A stretch of DNA of 64,000 bases, taken from positions 578,297-642,296 of the forward strand of contig CP048747.1 of assembly GCA_011752475.1 (NCBI GenBank). Direction: 5' to 3'. The position numbers were made by a program, and so were the translations under genes. Source of the stretch: Buchnera aphidicola (Microlophium carnosum). Its GTDB lineage: Bacteria > Pseudomonadota > Gammaproteobacteria > Enterobacterales > Enterobacteriaceae. The first letter of the stretch is position 1. Each line of letters starts with the position of its first letter. The notes beneath the pieces were generated by a model. That model searched no databases. It worked only from the letters and a program-made list of their open reading frames with translations, and was not told the DNA's origin. Shown piece after piece: positions 9,486-18,567 of the stretch.

Positions 9486-10616
9486 ATGTTTACACTACCC
9501 CCTATTAGCTTATACATTCATATTCCTTGGTGCTTAAAAAAATGTGGATATTGTGATTTTTATTCATATGTTAGTCAAGAAGTTATTCCTGAAAAAAAAT
9601 ATATTGAAAATTTATTAAAAGATTTTGAAAAGGATTTATATCTAATTAACAATAGAGAAATCAATACTATTTTTATTGGTGGAGGTACACCTAGTTTATT
9701 AAAAAACAATTCTATAAAGACATTACTCTACGGAATAAAAAAAAGAAACATTATTTCTAAAAATGCAGAAATTAGTATAGAAGCAAATCCTAAAACGATA
9801 GAGTATCAACGTTTTATTCATTATAAAAATTCTGGTATTAATCGTTTTTCTCTCGGTGTACAAACATTTAATTCAAACTTTCTAAAAAAAATAGAACGTA
9901 CATATGATGCAAAAGAAGTAATAAATGCAGTTATAGAATCAAAAAAAATCAGTGATAACTTAAATCTAGATTTAATGTATGGTTTGCCTGGTCAATTACT
10001 AGAAGATGCATTATCAGATTTACGGTTTGCTATTAAATACAATCCATCTCACATATCATGGTACCAACTCACCATAGAACCTAATACCGTATTTTATGCA
10101 AAAAAAATAAAACTACCTGATGAAGATACAATATTCAATATGCTAATTGAAGGTAATAAATTATTAAAAAAATCAGGATATAAAAAATATGAAATATCTT
10201 CATATTCAAAAATTAATTATCAGTGCCAACACAATCTTAATTATTGGAATTTTGGAGATTATATAGGAATAGGTTGCGGTGCTCATGGAAAAATTACACA
10301 AAAAAATGGAAAAATTATTCGAACTACTAAAAATAAAAGCATCAATGATTTTTTAAATGGAAATTATCTAAACTCTATACATATAGTATCTGACGAAGAT
10401 AAAATATTTGAATATTTTATGAACGTATTTAGACTCTATCAACCAGTTTTTAAAAAACATTTTCGAGAAAAAACTAATCTAAATGAAAGTGTTATAGAAA
10501 AAAATATTCAAATAGCAATAAAAAAAGGATTTTTAATCAATAAGTTAGATTACTGGAATACAACAAAAAAAGGGAAAAATTTTTTAAATTTACTATTAGA
10601 AATATTTTTAAAATAA
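9486..10616 (+). CDS. hemW: Radical-SAM heme chaperone HemW (YggW)
   Basis: 376-residue radical-SAM protein aligned with E. coli HemW (378). The cluster motif is C16-x3-C20-x2-C23. FIGGGTPSLL follows, and HNLNYW and GIGCGAHG are the family signatures distinguishing it from weaker relatives. HemW binds heme and is proposed to insert it into respiratory enzymes; it is not the HemN oxidase. In E. coli, yggS-yggT-yggU-rdgB-hemW are contiguous; here only the yggS relic remains upstream. Its survival is notable because hemC and hemD are dead at 47.6-48.9 kb, so any heme would have to come from elsewhere. Confidence 0.93.
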   Translation: MFTLPPISLYIHIPWCLKKCGYCDFYSYVSQEVIPEKKYIENLLKDFEKDLYLINNREINTIFIGGGTPSLLKNNSIKTLLYGIKKRNIISKNAEISIEANPKTIEYQRFIHYKNSGINRFSLGVQTFNSNFLKKIERTYDAKEVINAVIESKKISDNLNLDLMYGLPGQLLEDALSDLRFAIKYNPSHISWYQLTIEPNTVFYAKKIKLPDEDTIFNMLIEGNKLLKKSGYKKYEISSYSKINYQCQHNLNYWNFGDYIGIGCGAHGKITQKNGKIIRTTKNKSINDFLNGNYLNSIHIVSDEDKIFEYFMNVFRLYQPVFKKHFREKTNLNESVIEKNIQIAIKKGFLINKLDYWNTTKKGKNFLNLLLEIFLK

Positions 10617-10626
10617 ACTTAAAACA

Positions 10627-11346
10627 TTATTTGATTAATTGAAACATTAAATCAAAAATTTTATTACCTTGAATATATCCTTTTCGTTCAAATTTCGTTA
10701 CTATACGAGAGATAGGACGTTTAATAAAATTATTTGTTTTAGATAAATTTTTATAGTTTTTAATATCTTTTATTTGATCTAATATGTAAAAAGCATATGC
10801 TTCTGAATCAGTAGCAATATGTAATATACCATCTATTATTAATTTCTTTGCAATTATCTTTAAGAAACTATTTTGCAAAAGTCTTCTTTTATGATGACGT
10901 TTTTTATGCCAAGGATCTGGAAAAAAAATTTGTATAGTCGATAAAGTATGATCTATAATCATATTATGCATTACTTCGATTGCATCATAATAAATAATTC
11001 TTAAATTTTTAATTTGATAAACATAGGCAGCATGTAAACAAGATCCTATCCCTGATTTATATACTTCTATTCCTAAAAAATTTTTCTCAGGAAAATTCAT
11101 TGCAGTTTTAACTAAAGATTCACCTGAACCAAAACCAATTTCTAATACAATTGGAGCATAACGATTAAAAATAGACATTAAATTTAATGCTCTTGATTGA
11201 AAATCTACACCAATCCAAGACCAATATTTTTGAATTGCACTTAATTGAGATGTAGTAATACGACCTTTTCTGCATACAAAACTGCGAATTTGACGTAAAA
11301 AAGTGCCATTATAATTATATTGAGGAGTTAGAATATTATTTTTCAT
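10627..11346 (-). CDS. trmB: tRNA (guanine-N7)-methyltransferase
   Basis: Methylates G46 in tRNA variable loops using S-adenosylmethionine. The 239 residues are identical in length to E. coli TrmB. The SAM-binding LEIGFGSGES and the family motif FFPDPWHKKRHHKRR are intact. It converges on hemW with a 10-base gap and is divergent from mutY, the same local arrangement as the E. coli trmB/mutY pair. Confidence 0.96.
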   Translation of the reverse strand: MKNNILTPQYNYNGTFLRQIRSFVCRKGRITTSQLSAIQKYWSWIGVDFQSRALNLMSIFNRYAPIVLEIGFGSGESLVKTAMNFPEKNFLGIEVYKSGIGSCLHAAYVYQIKNLRIIYYDAIEVMHNMIIDHTLSTIQIFFPDPWHKKRHHKRRLLQNSFLKIIAKKLIIDGILHIATDSEAYAFYILDQIKDIKNYKNLSKTNNFIKRPISRIVTKFERKGYIQGNKIFDLMFQLIK

Positions 11347-11465
11347 GTCTTATTTAATATTTCTATATTAAATTAGTTAAAATATTTTATCTGAATAATA
11401 TTATTATATTAATATTTTTTACAAAACACATCTACAATTTTTTATAAAAAATGGTTTTTATTATG

Positions 11466-12539
11466 ATGACAAAATATTTTTTTTCACAATTAGTTTTAAA
11501 CTGGTATCATAAAAATGGCAGAAAAAATTTACCATGGCATAAAAATAAAACATTATATACAGTTTGGATATCTGAAATAATGTTGCAACAAACTAAAGTA
11601 CAATCTGTCATTCCTTATTTTGAAAAGTTTATATCAAATTTTCCCAATATAAAATCTTTAAGTAATAGTACATTAGATGATGTTTTACATTTATGGAGTG
11701 GTCTTGGTTATTATAATAGAGCTCAAAACATTTATAAATCAGCAAAAATAATTGAAAAAAAATATAAAGGAATATTTCCTAATCAATTCTCAGATATTAT
11801 CACATTGCCTGGAATAGGAAGATCTACAGCAGGAGCTATTTTATCTTTATCATTAAATTTTTTTTATCCTATTTTAGATGGAAATGTAAAAAGAATTTTA
11901 ATTCGTTATTATGGAATAATAGGATTTTTAAAAGATAAAAAAATAGAAAATAAATTATGGAATATAATTGAATCAATTACACCAATACATAATACCAATA
12001 AATTTAATCAAGGTATGATGGATATAGGTTCATCAATTTGTATATCTACAAAACCAAAATGTAAAGTTTGTCCATTAAATGAGAAATGTATTGCTCAAAT
12101 AGAGAAACAATGGGAAAAATATCCCTTAAAAAATATAAAAAAAATACATCCTAAAAAAACATCTTGGTTTATTATAATTAAATATAAAAACAATATTTGG
12201 CTTGAAAAAAATACAGAAGAAAAGATTTGGAAAAATTTGTTTTGTTTTCCAAGATTTAATAATAAAAAAATAGCTTTAACATGGTTAAAAGAAAAAAAAA
12301 TAGATATAAATAGATCTCAAAATATGATATCATTTTCTCACAAATTTAGTCATTTTACTCTACATATTTATCCAATTTTACTTTCATTACCTAAAATGGC
12401 AAAATATTTAAAAGAAAATAATATCAAAATTTGGTACAATTTACATAACCCTCAACACATAGGACTACCTCAACCAGTAGAAAAAATACTTAAATCTTTA
12501 AAAAAAGATATATTTTTAGAAAAAGGAAGATTAAAATAA
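11466..12539 (+). CDS. mutY: Adenine DNA glycosylase MutY
   Basis: Removes adenine opposite 8-oxoguanine. From this ATG it has 357 residues (E. coli 350). Glu37 in SEIMLQQ is then numbered as in E. coli, which supports 11466 over the in-frame ATGs at 11451 and 11463. The helix-hairpin-helix LPGIGRSTAGAI, the catalytic aspartate in LDGNVKR, the four-cysteine [4Fe-4S] loop ending KCKVCPLNEKC and the C-terminal MutT-like domain are all present. Its stop overlaps the yggX start by one base, so the two are translationally coupled as in E. coli. Confidence 0.95.
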   Translation: MTKYFFSQLVLNWYHKNGRKNLPWHKNKTLYTVWISEIMLQQTKVQSVIPYFEKFISNFPNIKSLSNSTLDDVLHLWSGLGYYNRAQNIYKSAKIIEKKYKGIFPNQFSDIITLPGIGRSTAGAILSLSLNFFYPILDGNVKRILIRYYGIIGFLKDKKIENKLWNIIESITPIHNTNKFNQGMMDIGSSICISTKPKCKVCPLNEKCIAQIEKQWEKYPLKNIKKIHPKKTSWFIIIKYKNNIWLEKNTEEKIWKNLFCFPRFNNKKIALTWLKEKKIDINRSQNMISFSHKFSHFTLHIYPILLSLPKMAKYLKENNIKIWYNLHNPQHIGLPQPVEKILKSLKKDIFLEKGRLK

Positions 12540-12772
12540 TGAGTCGTATTATTTTTTGTACATTTTTAAAAAAGAAATCTGAAGGTCAAGATTTTCAATC
12601 TTATCCAGGTGAACTAGGTCAAAAAATATATAAACACATCTCAAAGCAAGCATGGAAAAAATGGCTAGAAAAACAAACTATTTTAATTAATGAAAAAAAT
12701 CTCAATATGTTAAACCTTAAAGATCGCAAAACAATTGAAAAATACATGAAGATATTTTTATTTAAAAAATAA
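12539..12772 (+). CDS. yggX: Fe(II) trafficking/oxidative protection protein YggX, shortened
   Basis: Small protein that protects iron-sulfur clusters and limits labile iron damage. The 77 residues keep the SRIIFCTFL start with the conserved Cys7 and the block GQDFQSYPGELGQ. The C-terminus is about 14 residues shorter than E. coli (91), missing the HIEGYTPE segment. It overlaps mutY by one base, an ancient pairing linking a cluster-containing DNA glycosylase with a cluster-protecting protein. Confidence 0.92.
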   Translation: MSRIIFCTFLKKKSEGQDFQSYPGELGQKIYKHISKQAWKKWLEKQTILINEKNLNMLNLKDRKTIEKYMKIFLFKK

Positions 12773-12794
12773 AATTGTATTACTTATACAATTT
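12772..12794. repeat. Intergenic inverted repeat after yggX
   Basis: A perfect 9-bp inverted repeat (AAATTGTAT/ATACAATTT) with a 5-base loop immediately follows the yggX stop. A second small palindrome, AACGTT...AACGTT, follows near 12800-12814. There is no adjacent T run, so it may protect the 3' end of mutY-yggX mRNA or simply be chance in AT-rich DNA. Confidence 0.35.
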
Positions 12795-12870
12795 ACGCAA
12801 CGTTTAAAACGTTAAAATATTTTTGCTAAAAATATAATAATATTATTGACTTTATAAAAAAATTCGCACA

Positions 12871-13659
12871 GTGCTTATATTTGATTCCGGCGTCGGTGGA
12901 TTATCTGTATTAAAAACTATAAAAAAACTTTTACCAAAAATTCATTATATTTATATATTAGATAATGAATCATTTCCATATGGCAACAAAACAGAACTTT
13001 TTATTATTCAGAGAAGTATAAGCATAATTAACACAATAAAAAAAATTTATCCTATTACTATAGTTGTAATTGCTTGTAATACAGTAAGTACTGTAGCTTT
13101 ATCTATTTTAAAAAATAAATTTAATTTTCCTATTATCGGAATATTTCCTGCTATAAAATATGCTGAAAAAATAACTAAAAATAAAATTATTGGTTTAGTA
13201 GCTACTAAAGCAACTATTAATTCTTATTATACTAAACAAACAATACAAAAAAATTTTTCTTCTAATGATATCAAAATAATAGGTACAAACAAATTAGCCT
13301 CAATAGCTGAAAAGAAAATTCGAGGAATTCCAGTTTCACAAAAACAATTAAAAAATATTTTTAAATCATGGATAAATCTTCCAATACATCCTGATACTAT
13401 TATTTTAGGATGTACCCACTTTTCATTATTGGAAAAAGATATCAAAAAAATTCTATATAAAACATCATCAATTTATTTCATTGACTCAATAAACACAATC
13501 ATACATCAAATTAAAATTTATTTTAATCAATCTAAAATAAAACAAAACATAAAAAAAAATATTTTTTTATATTCAAAACACAATGATAATTTAAAACAAT
13601 TATTATTTTTTTTGAATAAATATAATTTCACAGTAATACAATATATTAATTTGCATTAA
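12871..13659 (+). CDS. murI: Glutamate racemase
   Basis: Makes D-glutamate for peptidoglycan. The 262 residues begin at a GTG, about 21 residues shorter than the E. coli N-terminus; the frame closes at a TGA at 12847, so no longer ATG form is possible. The dinucleotide-free active site is complete: DSGVGG at residues 5-10, Cys69 in ACNT and Cys181 in GCTH. No Shine-Dalgarno is visible. The 3' end overlaps convergent sbcB by 14 bases. Retention agrees with amiB and the ftsN-like gene in showing a minimal cell wall. Confidence 0.93.
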   Translation: MLIFDSGVGGLSVLKTIKKLLPKIHYIYILDNESFPYGNKTELFIIQRSISIINTIKKIYPITIVVIACNTVSTVALSILKNKFNFPIIGIFPAIKYAEKITKNKIIGLVATKATINSYYTKQTIQKNFSSNDIKIIGTNKLASIAEKKIRGIPVSQKQLKNIFKSWINLPIHPDTIILGCTHFSLLEKDIKKILYKTSSIYFIDSINTIIHQIKIYFNQSKIKQNIKKNIFLYSKHNDNLKQLLFFLNKYNFTVIQYINLH

Positions 13660-15088
13660 CATCCTCAAAAAATAATTTTTGATATTTTTGAAAAGCATAA
13701 ATTAATAATTCTTTTAACAATTGTACTTTTTCAAAATTATTAGCATATTTTTTTAATAAGTATTGAATTTGGTTTTGATATTCTTTTAAAGAGACTGGAT
13801 TAAAAATATTTAAACAATGTTTTAACCATATTTTTTTTTCATTATTATCTAATGTATCAAAAAAATTACGAGCACGATAGCGAAAAAGCAAATCATTTAA
13901 ACGAGCATCATGAAAATTAAAATTAATTTTTTTTAAAAGAACTGGTTTAGTATTTCTAATACTTCTTATTATTTTTTTATCATGTAAGTCAAAAAAAGAG
14001 TTATATATTTCTAAATCAACATTACAGGATTTAATATTTTTTTTTTCTTTAGAGAAAATAATTTTAATATTTTTAATGAAAAAATTATTGTTTTTTATTA
14101 AATTAATATTATTTTTCAATAAAGACTTATCAAAATTTAAGCGATTATAATCTTCTTGTCGTACTGTTTGAACTGGTGCTAACATAGGACAACGATTCAA
14201 ATATAACAATACCACGCCTAAATTAAATAAATTTTTAATAAAAAAATCATCAAAATATATTTTTTTACAAATACGTATTAATTCTTTTACATTTTTAAAT
14301 AAATCAATAGCAATTACGATATTAGTATTATTTTGATCCCATATTATAGGCAGTACAAAACTCATATTATGACGAAGAGCACCAAAACAACTAGAAACAT
14401 AAATTATTGGTTTAAATTTTTTTAAATCAATCAATTTATACAATGCATTTTTTTTTCTTATGTTTAAAAAAAAATCAAAAAGTCTAGGTTGGTTTTTTTT
14501 GATAAGTTTTGCTATTTCAATCGTTGCATATACGTCTGAGATAGCATCATGTGCGTTTGAATGTACAATATTATTTATTGTTGTTAAATCTGATAACTTA
14601 AAACTTGGTAATCCTAATTTATTTTTAGGCCATTTTATACCGATAGGTCTCAACGCATAACATACTCGTAATAAATTTAATAAATCCCAACGAGAATTTC
14701 CATTTTTCCAACTCCATTCATAAGGATCAAAAAAGTTTCTATAAAATATGTTTCTTGTAATTTCATCATCAAAATGAATATTATTATAACCAATAATACA
14801 AGTATTAGGTTTTATTAAAATCTCATGTATTTTTTTAGAAAAATAATATTCATTACTTCCATATTTTTCTGTATATTGAGGAGTAATATGCGTAATTAAC
14901 ACAGAATTAGGATCAGGTAAATAATCATCTGATGGAAAACAGTAAAAATACTGCGGTTTATCTATTATATTTAAATTTATATCTGTTCTAATACATGCGA
15001 ATTGAGCCGGTTTATCTAAAGATGGATGTATACCAAAAGTCTCATAATCATAAAATAAAAAAGTAGGTGTTTTTTTTTTAAATGGCAT
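13646..15088 (-). CDS. sbcB: Exodeoxyribonuclease I
   Basis: 3'-5' single-strand DNA exonuclease of the DnaQ family. The 480 residues match E. coli ExoI (475). The first catalytic motif is D14-Y-E16 in FLFYDYETFG. GYNNIHFDDE and the HDAISDVYAT block carry the remaining metal ligands, followed by the SH3-like and C-terminal helical domains. It overlaps murI at its 3' end and is divergent from tmaR, as in E. coli (sbcB/yeeX). Confidence 0.96.
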   Translation of the reverse strand: MPFKKKTPTFLFYDYETFGIHPSLDKPAQFACIRTDINLNIIDKPQYFYCFPSDDYLPDPNSVLITHITPQYTEKYGSNEYYFSKKIHEILIKPNTCIIGYNNIHFDDEITRNIFYRNFFDPYEWSWKNGNSRWDLLNLLRVCYALRPIGIKWPKNKLGLPSFKLSDLTTINNIVHSNAHDAISDVYATIEIAKLIKKNQPRLFDFFLNIRKKNALYKLIDLKKFKPIIYVSSCFGALRHNMSFVLPIIWDQNNTNIVIAIDLFKNVKELIRICKKIYFDDFFIKNLFNLGVVLLYLNRCPMLAPVQTVRQEDYNRLNFDKSLLKNNINLIKNNNFFIKNIKIIFSKEKKNIKSCNVDLEIYNSFFDLHDKKIIRSIRNTKPVLLKKINFNFHDARLNDLLFRYRARNFFDTLDNNEKKIWLKHCLNIFNPVSLKEYQNQIQYLLKKYANNFEKVQLLKELLIYAFQKYQKLFFEDVNAN

Positions 15089-15189
15089 TATTTTTAATTT
15101 TAATAAAATAATTAAATAAAATATTAAACTCCAAAAAAATTGGTTTAATTAATAAAACGTAAATATAAATATAAAAAAGGATTCTGAAT

Positions 15190-15498
15190 ATGTCAGATAC
15201 AAAAAAATCATTTAAAAATGTATTAGAATTTGTGCATAAATTTAGAAGAAAAAATAAAATTAAAAGAGAAATAAGTGATCTTGAAAAAAAAATAAGAGAC
15301 AATAAAAAAAGAATATTGCTTTTAGATAATCTTAGCCAGTATATTACATCAGATATGAAATATGAAGAAATTAAAAAAATCATTTTTATGATGAAAAATG
15401 ATTATGAAGATCGAGTAGACGATTACATTGTTAAAAATGCAGAACTATCAAAAGAAAAAAGAAATTTATCAAAAGAATTAAAATTAATTATTAATTAG
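15190..15498 (+). CDS. tmaR: Pole-localising protein TmaR (YeeX, DUF496)
   Basis: 102-residue coiled-coil protein, nearly colinear with E. coli YeeX/TmaR (109). Shared blocks are VLEFVHKFRRKNK, EKKIRDNKKRILLLDNLS and DYEDRVDDYIVKNAELSKE. It is highly charged with heptad-like helices and no membrane segment. TmaR clusters PTS Enzyme I at the cell pole in E. coli. Here the mannitol PTS gene mtlA is in the same window, so a link to sugar uptake control is plausible but inferred. Synteny with sbcB supports the assignment. A plain AAGGATTC precedes the ATG. Confidence 0.93.
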   Translation: MSDTKKSFKNVLEFVHKFRRKNKIKREISDLEKKIRDNKKRILLLDNLSQYITSDMKYEEIKKIIFMMKNDYEDRVDDYIVKNAELSKEKRNLSKELKLIIN

Positions 15499-15508
15499 AA
15501 GGACTTTT

Positions 15509-15581
15509 CTCCTCCGACTGGATTCGAACCAGTGACATACGGATTAACAGTCCGCCGTTCTACCAACTGAACTACAGAGGA
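15509..15581 (-). tRNA. tRNA-Asn(GUU)
   Basis: 73-base cloverleaf on the minus strand. The acceptor is TCCTCTG/CGGAGGA with one G-U pair and discriminator G. The anticodon is GTT within ACTGTTAATCC and the T loop is TTCGAAT. The sequence matches E. coli tRNA-Asn closely. The 3' CCA is not encoded, so it must be added by nucleotidyltransferase. Confidence 0.95.
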
Positions 15582-15721
15582 ATATAAATATATATATCAA
15601 AATTTTTTACATGTGTCAAATATATATATAAAAAAAATATTTTAAAAAAAAATATAAAATTTTTAAAAGAATTCTAGATTATTAGAAAAAATTGATTTAT
15701 AGTAAGAGAGTAAAAAAATAT

Positions 15722-15794
15722 GGCCCTTTAGCTCAGTGGTAAGAGCAAGCGACTCATAATCGCTTGGTCGCTGGTTCAAATCCAGCAAGGGCCA
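15722..15794 (+). tRNA. tRNA-Ile2(CAU), lysidine type
   Basis: 73-base cloverleaf with acceptor GGCCCTT/AAGGGCC, discriminator A, and anticodon CAT inside ACTCATAATCG. The body follows E. coli ileX (GGCCCCTTAGCTCAGTGGTT...), not the elongator or initiator tRNA-Met, so it should read AUA after TilS modifies C34 to lysidine. CCA is not encoded. In a genome this AT-rich AUA is a common codon, so this tRNA is essential. Confidence 0.93.
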
Positions 15795-15923
15795 TCAGTA
15801 AAATTAACTTTTTCTATATGCTATCTAATAAAAATAAAATCATGCTAATTTTTAATATTAATTAAAGTCATTAATATGTAAAATTCTATTTAAATTTTTA
15901 CAATTAATTAGGATGTAATTTTT

Positions 15924-16565
15924 ATGGACTGGAAAAAAGAATTTATCGATTTCTCCTTTAAAAAAAAAGCGTTACAGTTTGGAAATTTTAAATTAAAATC
16001 AGGACGCACTAGTCCTTATTTTTTTAATTCTGGCTTGTTATCTACAGGAACAGATATTATTAAAATTGGTTTATTTTATGCTCACTCTATAGTAGATTCA
16101 AAGATAGAATTCGATATTTTGTTTGGTCCAGCATATAAAGGTATTCCTATAGCCGTATCTACTTCTATAGCATTAAAAAATCACTACAATTTAAATATAC
16201 CATATGCTTTTAATCGAAAAGAACTCAAAAAATATGGAGAAAAAGGAGATTTAATTGGAGAAAAAATATATAAAAAAAGAATTATTATTTTAGATGATGT
16301 CGTGACATCTGGTACAGCAATACATGATTCTATTAAAATCATCGAAGAAAAAAAAGCGGAAATTTCCTCCGTATTTGTACTTTTAGATCGTAAAGAAAAA
16401 GGAAAAAGAAATTTATGTACCATTCAACATCTCAAAAATAAAAAAAGTTATAAAATTATCTCCATCATTACCATTGAAGATTTAATATCTTATTTATTAG
16501 AAGATAAAACATTAAAAAAACATATACCCGAGTTAATAAAATACCGCGAAAAATATGGAATATAA
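15924..16565 (+). CDS. pyrE: Orotate phosphoribosyltransferase
   Basis: Transfers ribose phosphate from PRPP to orotate in UMP synthesis. The 213 residues are the same length as E. coli PyrE. The N-terminal KSGRTSPYFFNSGL and the PRPP loop IIILDDVVTSGTA are present. In E. coli it is near dut, coaBC and slmA; here it converges on dut with a 10-base gap. A weak AGGATGTAA precedes the ATG. Confidence 0.96.
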   Translation: MDWKKEFIDFSFKKKALQFGNFKLKSGRTSPYFFNSGLLSTGTDIIKIGLFYAHSIVDSKIEFDILFGPAYKGIPIAVSTSIALKNHYNLNIPYAFNRKELKKYGEKGDLIGEKIYKKRIIILDDVVTSGTAIHDSIKIIEEKKAEISSVFVLLDRKEKGKRNLCTIQHLKNKKSYKIISIITIEDLISYLLEDKTLKKHIPELIKYREKYGI

Positions 16566-16575
16566 AATTTTTTTA

Positions 16576-17031
16576 TTATATTATACCAGAATGACCAAAA
16601 CCTCCTCCTGCACGTGAAGTTTGATTAAATTCTTGTACTATAGAGAAACATGGTCTAATAACTGGAACAAAAACTATTTGCGCTATTCTATCATCTGGAT
16701 TAACATAAAAATCTTTATTGCTACGATTCCAGAGAGATATCATTAATTCACCTTGATAATCAGAATCAATCAAACCAACTAAATTACCTAATACAATACC
16801 TTTTTTATGACCTAATCCAGATCTAGGTAAAATTAATGCTGTAATATTAGGATCTGCAATATATATTGCTATTCCTGTTGGAACTAAAATAGTTTTCTGA
16901 GACTGTAATTTAATTGTTTCTTCTAAACAAGCTCTTAAATCTAAACCGGAAGATCCTGAAGTTGCATATGCAGGTAAAGAAAAATTTTTTTTTGCACGTG
17001 AATCTAAAATCTTTATTTCAATATTATTCAT
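16576..17031 (-). CDS. dut: dUTP diphosphatase
   Basis: Trimeric enzyme hydrolysing dUTP to dUMP, keeping uracil out of DNA. It has 151 residues from ATG 17031, equal to E. coli Dut; a TTG two codons upstream at 17037 is less likely. All five dUTPase motifs can be seen: GLDLRA, PRSGLGHKKG, GLIDSDYQG, DRIAQIVFVP and the C-terminal P-loop-like RAGGGFGHSG. The last reads RGEGGFGHSG in E. coli, a small change within the nucleotide-closing arm. Confidence 0.95.
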   Translation of the reverse strand: MNNIEIKILDSRAKKNFSLPAYATSGSSGLDLRACLEETIKLQSQKTILVPTGIAIYIADPNITALILPRSGLGHKKGIVLGNLVGLIDSDYQGELMISLWNRSNKDFYVNPDDRIAQIVFVPVIRPCFSIVQEFNQTSRAGGGFGHSGII

Positions 17032-17103
17032 AATCAAATTATATATTTTTTAAAAGATAAATGTTAAATTAAAAGTAATAATACAAATATATAAAAACCA
17101 AAA

Positions 17104-17808
17104 TTAAAAAAAGATAAACAAAAAGATAATAAGTAATTCAAATTCTCACCCCCCTTCTATTTTTTTTTGTTGCTAACAGCAGAAACAATAGCATGATTAG
17201 TAAAATTATTCTGTATATGAGTATCAAAAAATTATAGACGTATTTAAGAGGTTTCTTCAGATATTAAGGATAATTTTAGTAAAGAACTAAACTTGTTATT
17301 TTTATTAAATCTTTTCTTAACTCATTTTCAATATGCAAGCGACTAGTAACTAATAATATTTTTGATAGACAAACAAAATACTATTTTCTTTTTTTAAATC
17401 TAACTGTTTTTTTTACTAAATATTTTTGTTATATAAAAAATATAAAACATTACAAAAGAAACCTATAGCACTCTAAATATAGAAATTTTATTCTCAATCA
17501 AACTAATATTTACTGTAAAACTCATCATTTTTTAAAAACTTTTTAGTTCTATCTAGTAGATTGACTAACTAATCATTCGTCTAATCACAAAAATGTCAAA
17601 AATATATAATTACTCTTCAGAAATTATGAAAATTTCAGAAGTAAATGGATAAACATACTGTTTTAATTATATGATTTTTTGCATAATTAACATTAGTTGC
17701 AGTAGTTTTATCTGATTTATAAGAAATATTTATAAATTTTTTGGAACAATACAACTTAATAATACAACTAGCAACACAATGTGCTAATTGATAAATTTGA
17801 TCTAATAT
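17104..17808 (-). pseudogene. cysQ: cysQ pseudogene (PAP phosphatase)
   Basis: The 800-base gap between dut and rplI is a CysQ relic read from the minus strand. Starting near 17808, where the expected ATG is ATA, it reads ILDQIYQLAHCVASCIIKLY (E. coli MLDQVCQLARNAGDAIMQVY). Later come IFIISEE (VPVLSEE), LVNLLDRTKKFLKNDE (LVDPLDGTKEFIKRNGE, the metal site), FTVNISLIENK (FTVNIALIDHG), LVTSRLHIENEL (VVISRSHADAEL), SSLLKLSLISEE (SSLKFCLVAEG) and NHAIVSAVS (GHAVAAAAG). At least three frameshifts and several stops separate these pieces. CysQ recycles 3'-phosphoadenosine 5'-phosphate from sulfate assimilation. It maps near rplI in E. coli, supporting orthology. Confidence 0.87.
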
Positions 17809-17841
17809 TGTATGTTATATACTTAATAGTATTATAAAAAA

Positions 17842-18294
17842 TTAGTTTTTTGAAATTATATTAACTATAAAATTAATAGAGACTTTTTTATGTGGTTGAA
17901 AAATTACTATGTGTTCACCAACTTGACGTAGCACACCATTAGGTAATCGAATTTCTTTTTTATTAATTTTTATACCTAATAATGTCATCTCTTTAATGAT
18001 ATTCCTCACACCTACGGAACCAAATATTTTTCCTTCTTTTCCAACTTTAGATAAAATTGTTATAGAACTTATTTTTTTTAACTTGTCGGCTCTTGTCTGT
18101 GCTATAAGAAGTTTATTAATATTTTCTTTTTCTAATGCAATACGTTGAGCTTCAAAAGACTCAATATTTTTTTTGTTAGCTAAAATAGCTTTCCCTTTAG
18201 GAATTAAAAAATTTCTTGCATAACCAGATTTAACATTTATAATTGCACCTAAATCGCCTAATTTATGAATTTTAGCTAGCAAAATCACTTCCAT
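17842..18294 (-). CDS. rplI: 50S ribosomal protein L9
   Basis: The 150 residues match E. coli L9 (149). The N-terminal domain starts MEVILLAKIHKLGDLGAIINVK, with the first 13 residues typical of L9. A long connecting helix of charged residues and the C-terminal RNA-binding domain (KVGKEGKIFGSVG) follow. It is the last gene of rpsF-rpsR-rplI, 45 bases after rpsR, with the cysQ relic downstream. Confidence 0.97.
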   Translation of the reverse strand: MEVILLAKIHKLGDLGAIINVKSGYARNFLIPKGKAILANKKNIESFEAQRIALEKENINKLLIAQTRADKLKKISSITILSKVGKEGKIFGSVGVRNIIKEMTLLGIKINKKEIRLPNGVLRQVGEHIVIFQPHKKVSINFIVNIISKN

Positions 18295-18339
18295 AGTTTG
18301 TTATTCTCTTTTTTTTGTAACAAAAATAAGTAAATTACT

Positions 18340-18567
18340 TTAACGATGTTGATCAGTATATGGTAATAAAGCAAGATAACGTGCTCGTTTAATAGCTCTC
18401 GATAATTGTCTTTGATATTTTGCTCTGGTACCTGTGATGCGACTTGGAACAATCTTACCACTTTCTGTGATATAACTTTTTAAGGTTGCAGTATCTTTAT
18501 AATCTATCTCTTGAACACCTTCTGCAGTAAAACGACAAAATTTTCTACGACGAAAGTAACGCGCCAT
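18340..18567 (-). CDS. rpsR: 30S ribosomal protein S18
   Basis: 75 residues, identical in length to E. coli S18, basic, starting MARYFRRRKFCRFTAEG. A GGAGAACAAATA-type ribosome binding region precedes the ATG on the minus strand. The priB gene that lies between rpsF and rpsR in E. coli is missing; 115 AT-rich bases remain there with nothing recognisable as PriB. Confidence 0.97.
   Translation of the reverse strand: MARYFRRRKFCRFTAEGVQEIDYKDTATLKSYITESGKIVPSRITGTRAKYQRQLSRAIKRARYLALLPYTDQHR

Noticed and set aside
15078..15383. 101-codon hydrophobic open frame antisense to tmaR
   Set aside because: Apparent membrane segments come from the complement of Lys-rich coding sequence; tmaR on the other strand has homology and synteny.
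15722..15794. tRNA-Met based on the CAT anticodon
   Set aside because: The acceptor and arms follow ileX rather than either Met tRNA, so it is the lysidine-modified tRNA-Ile2.
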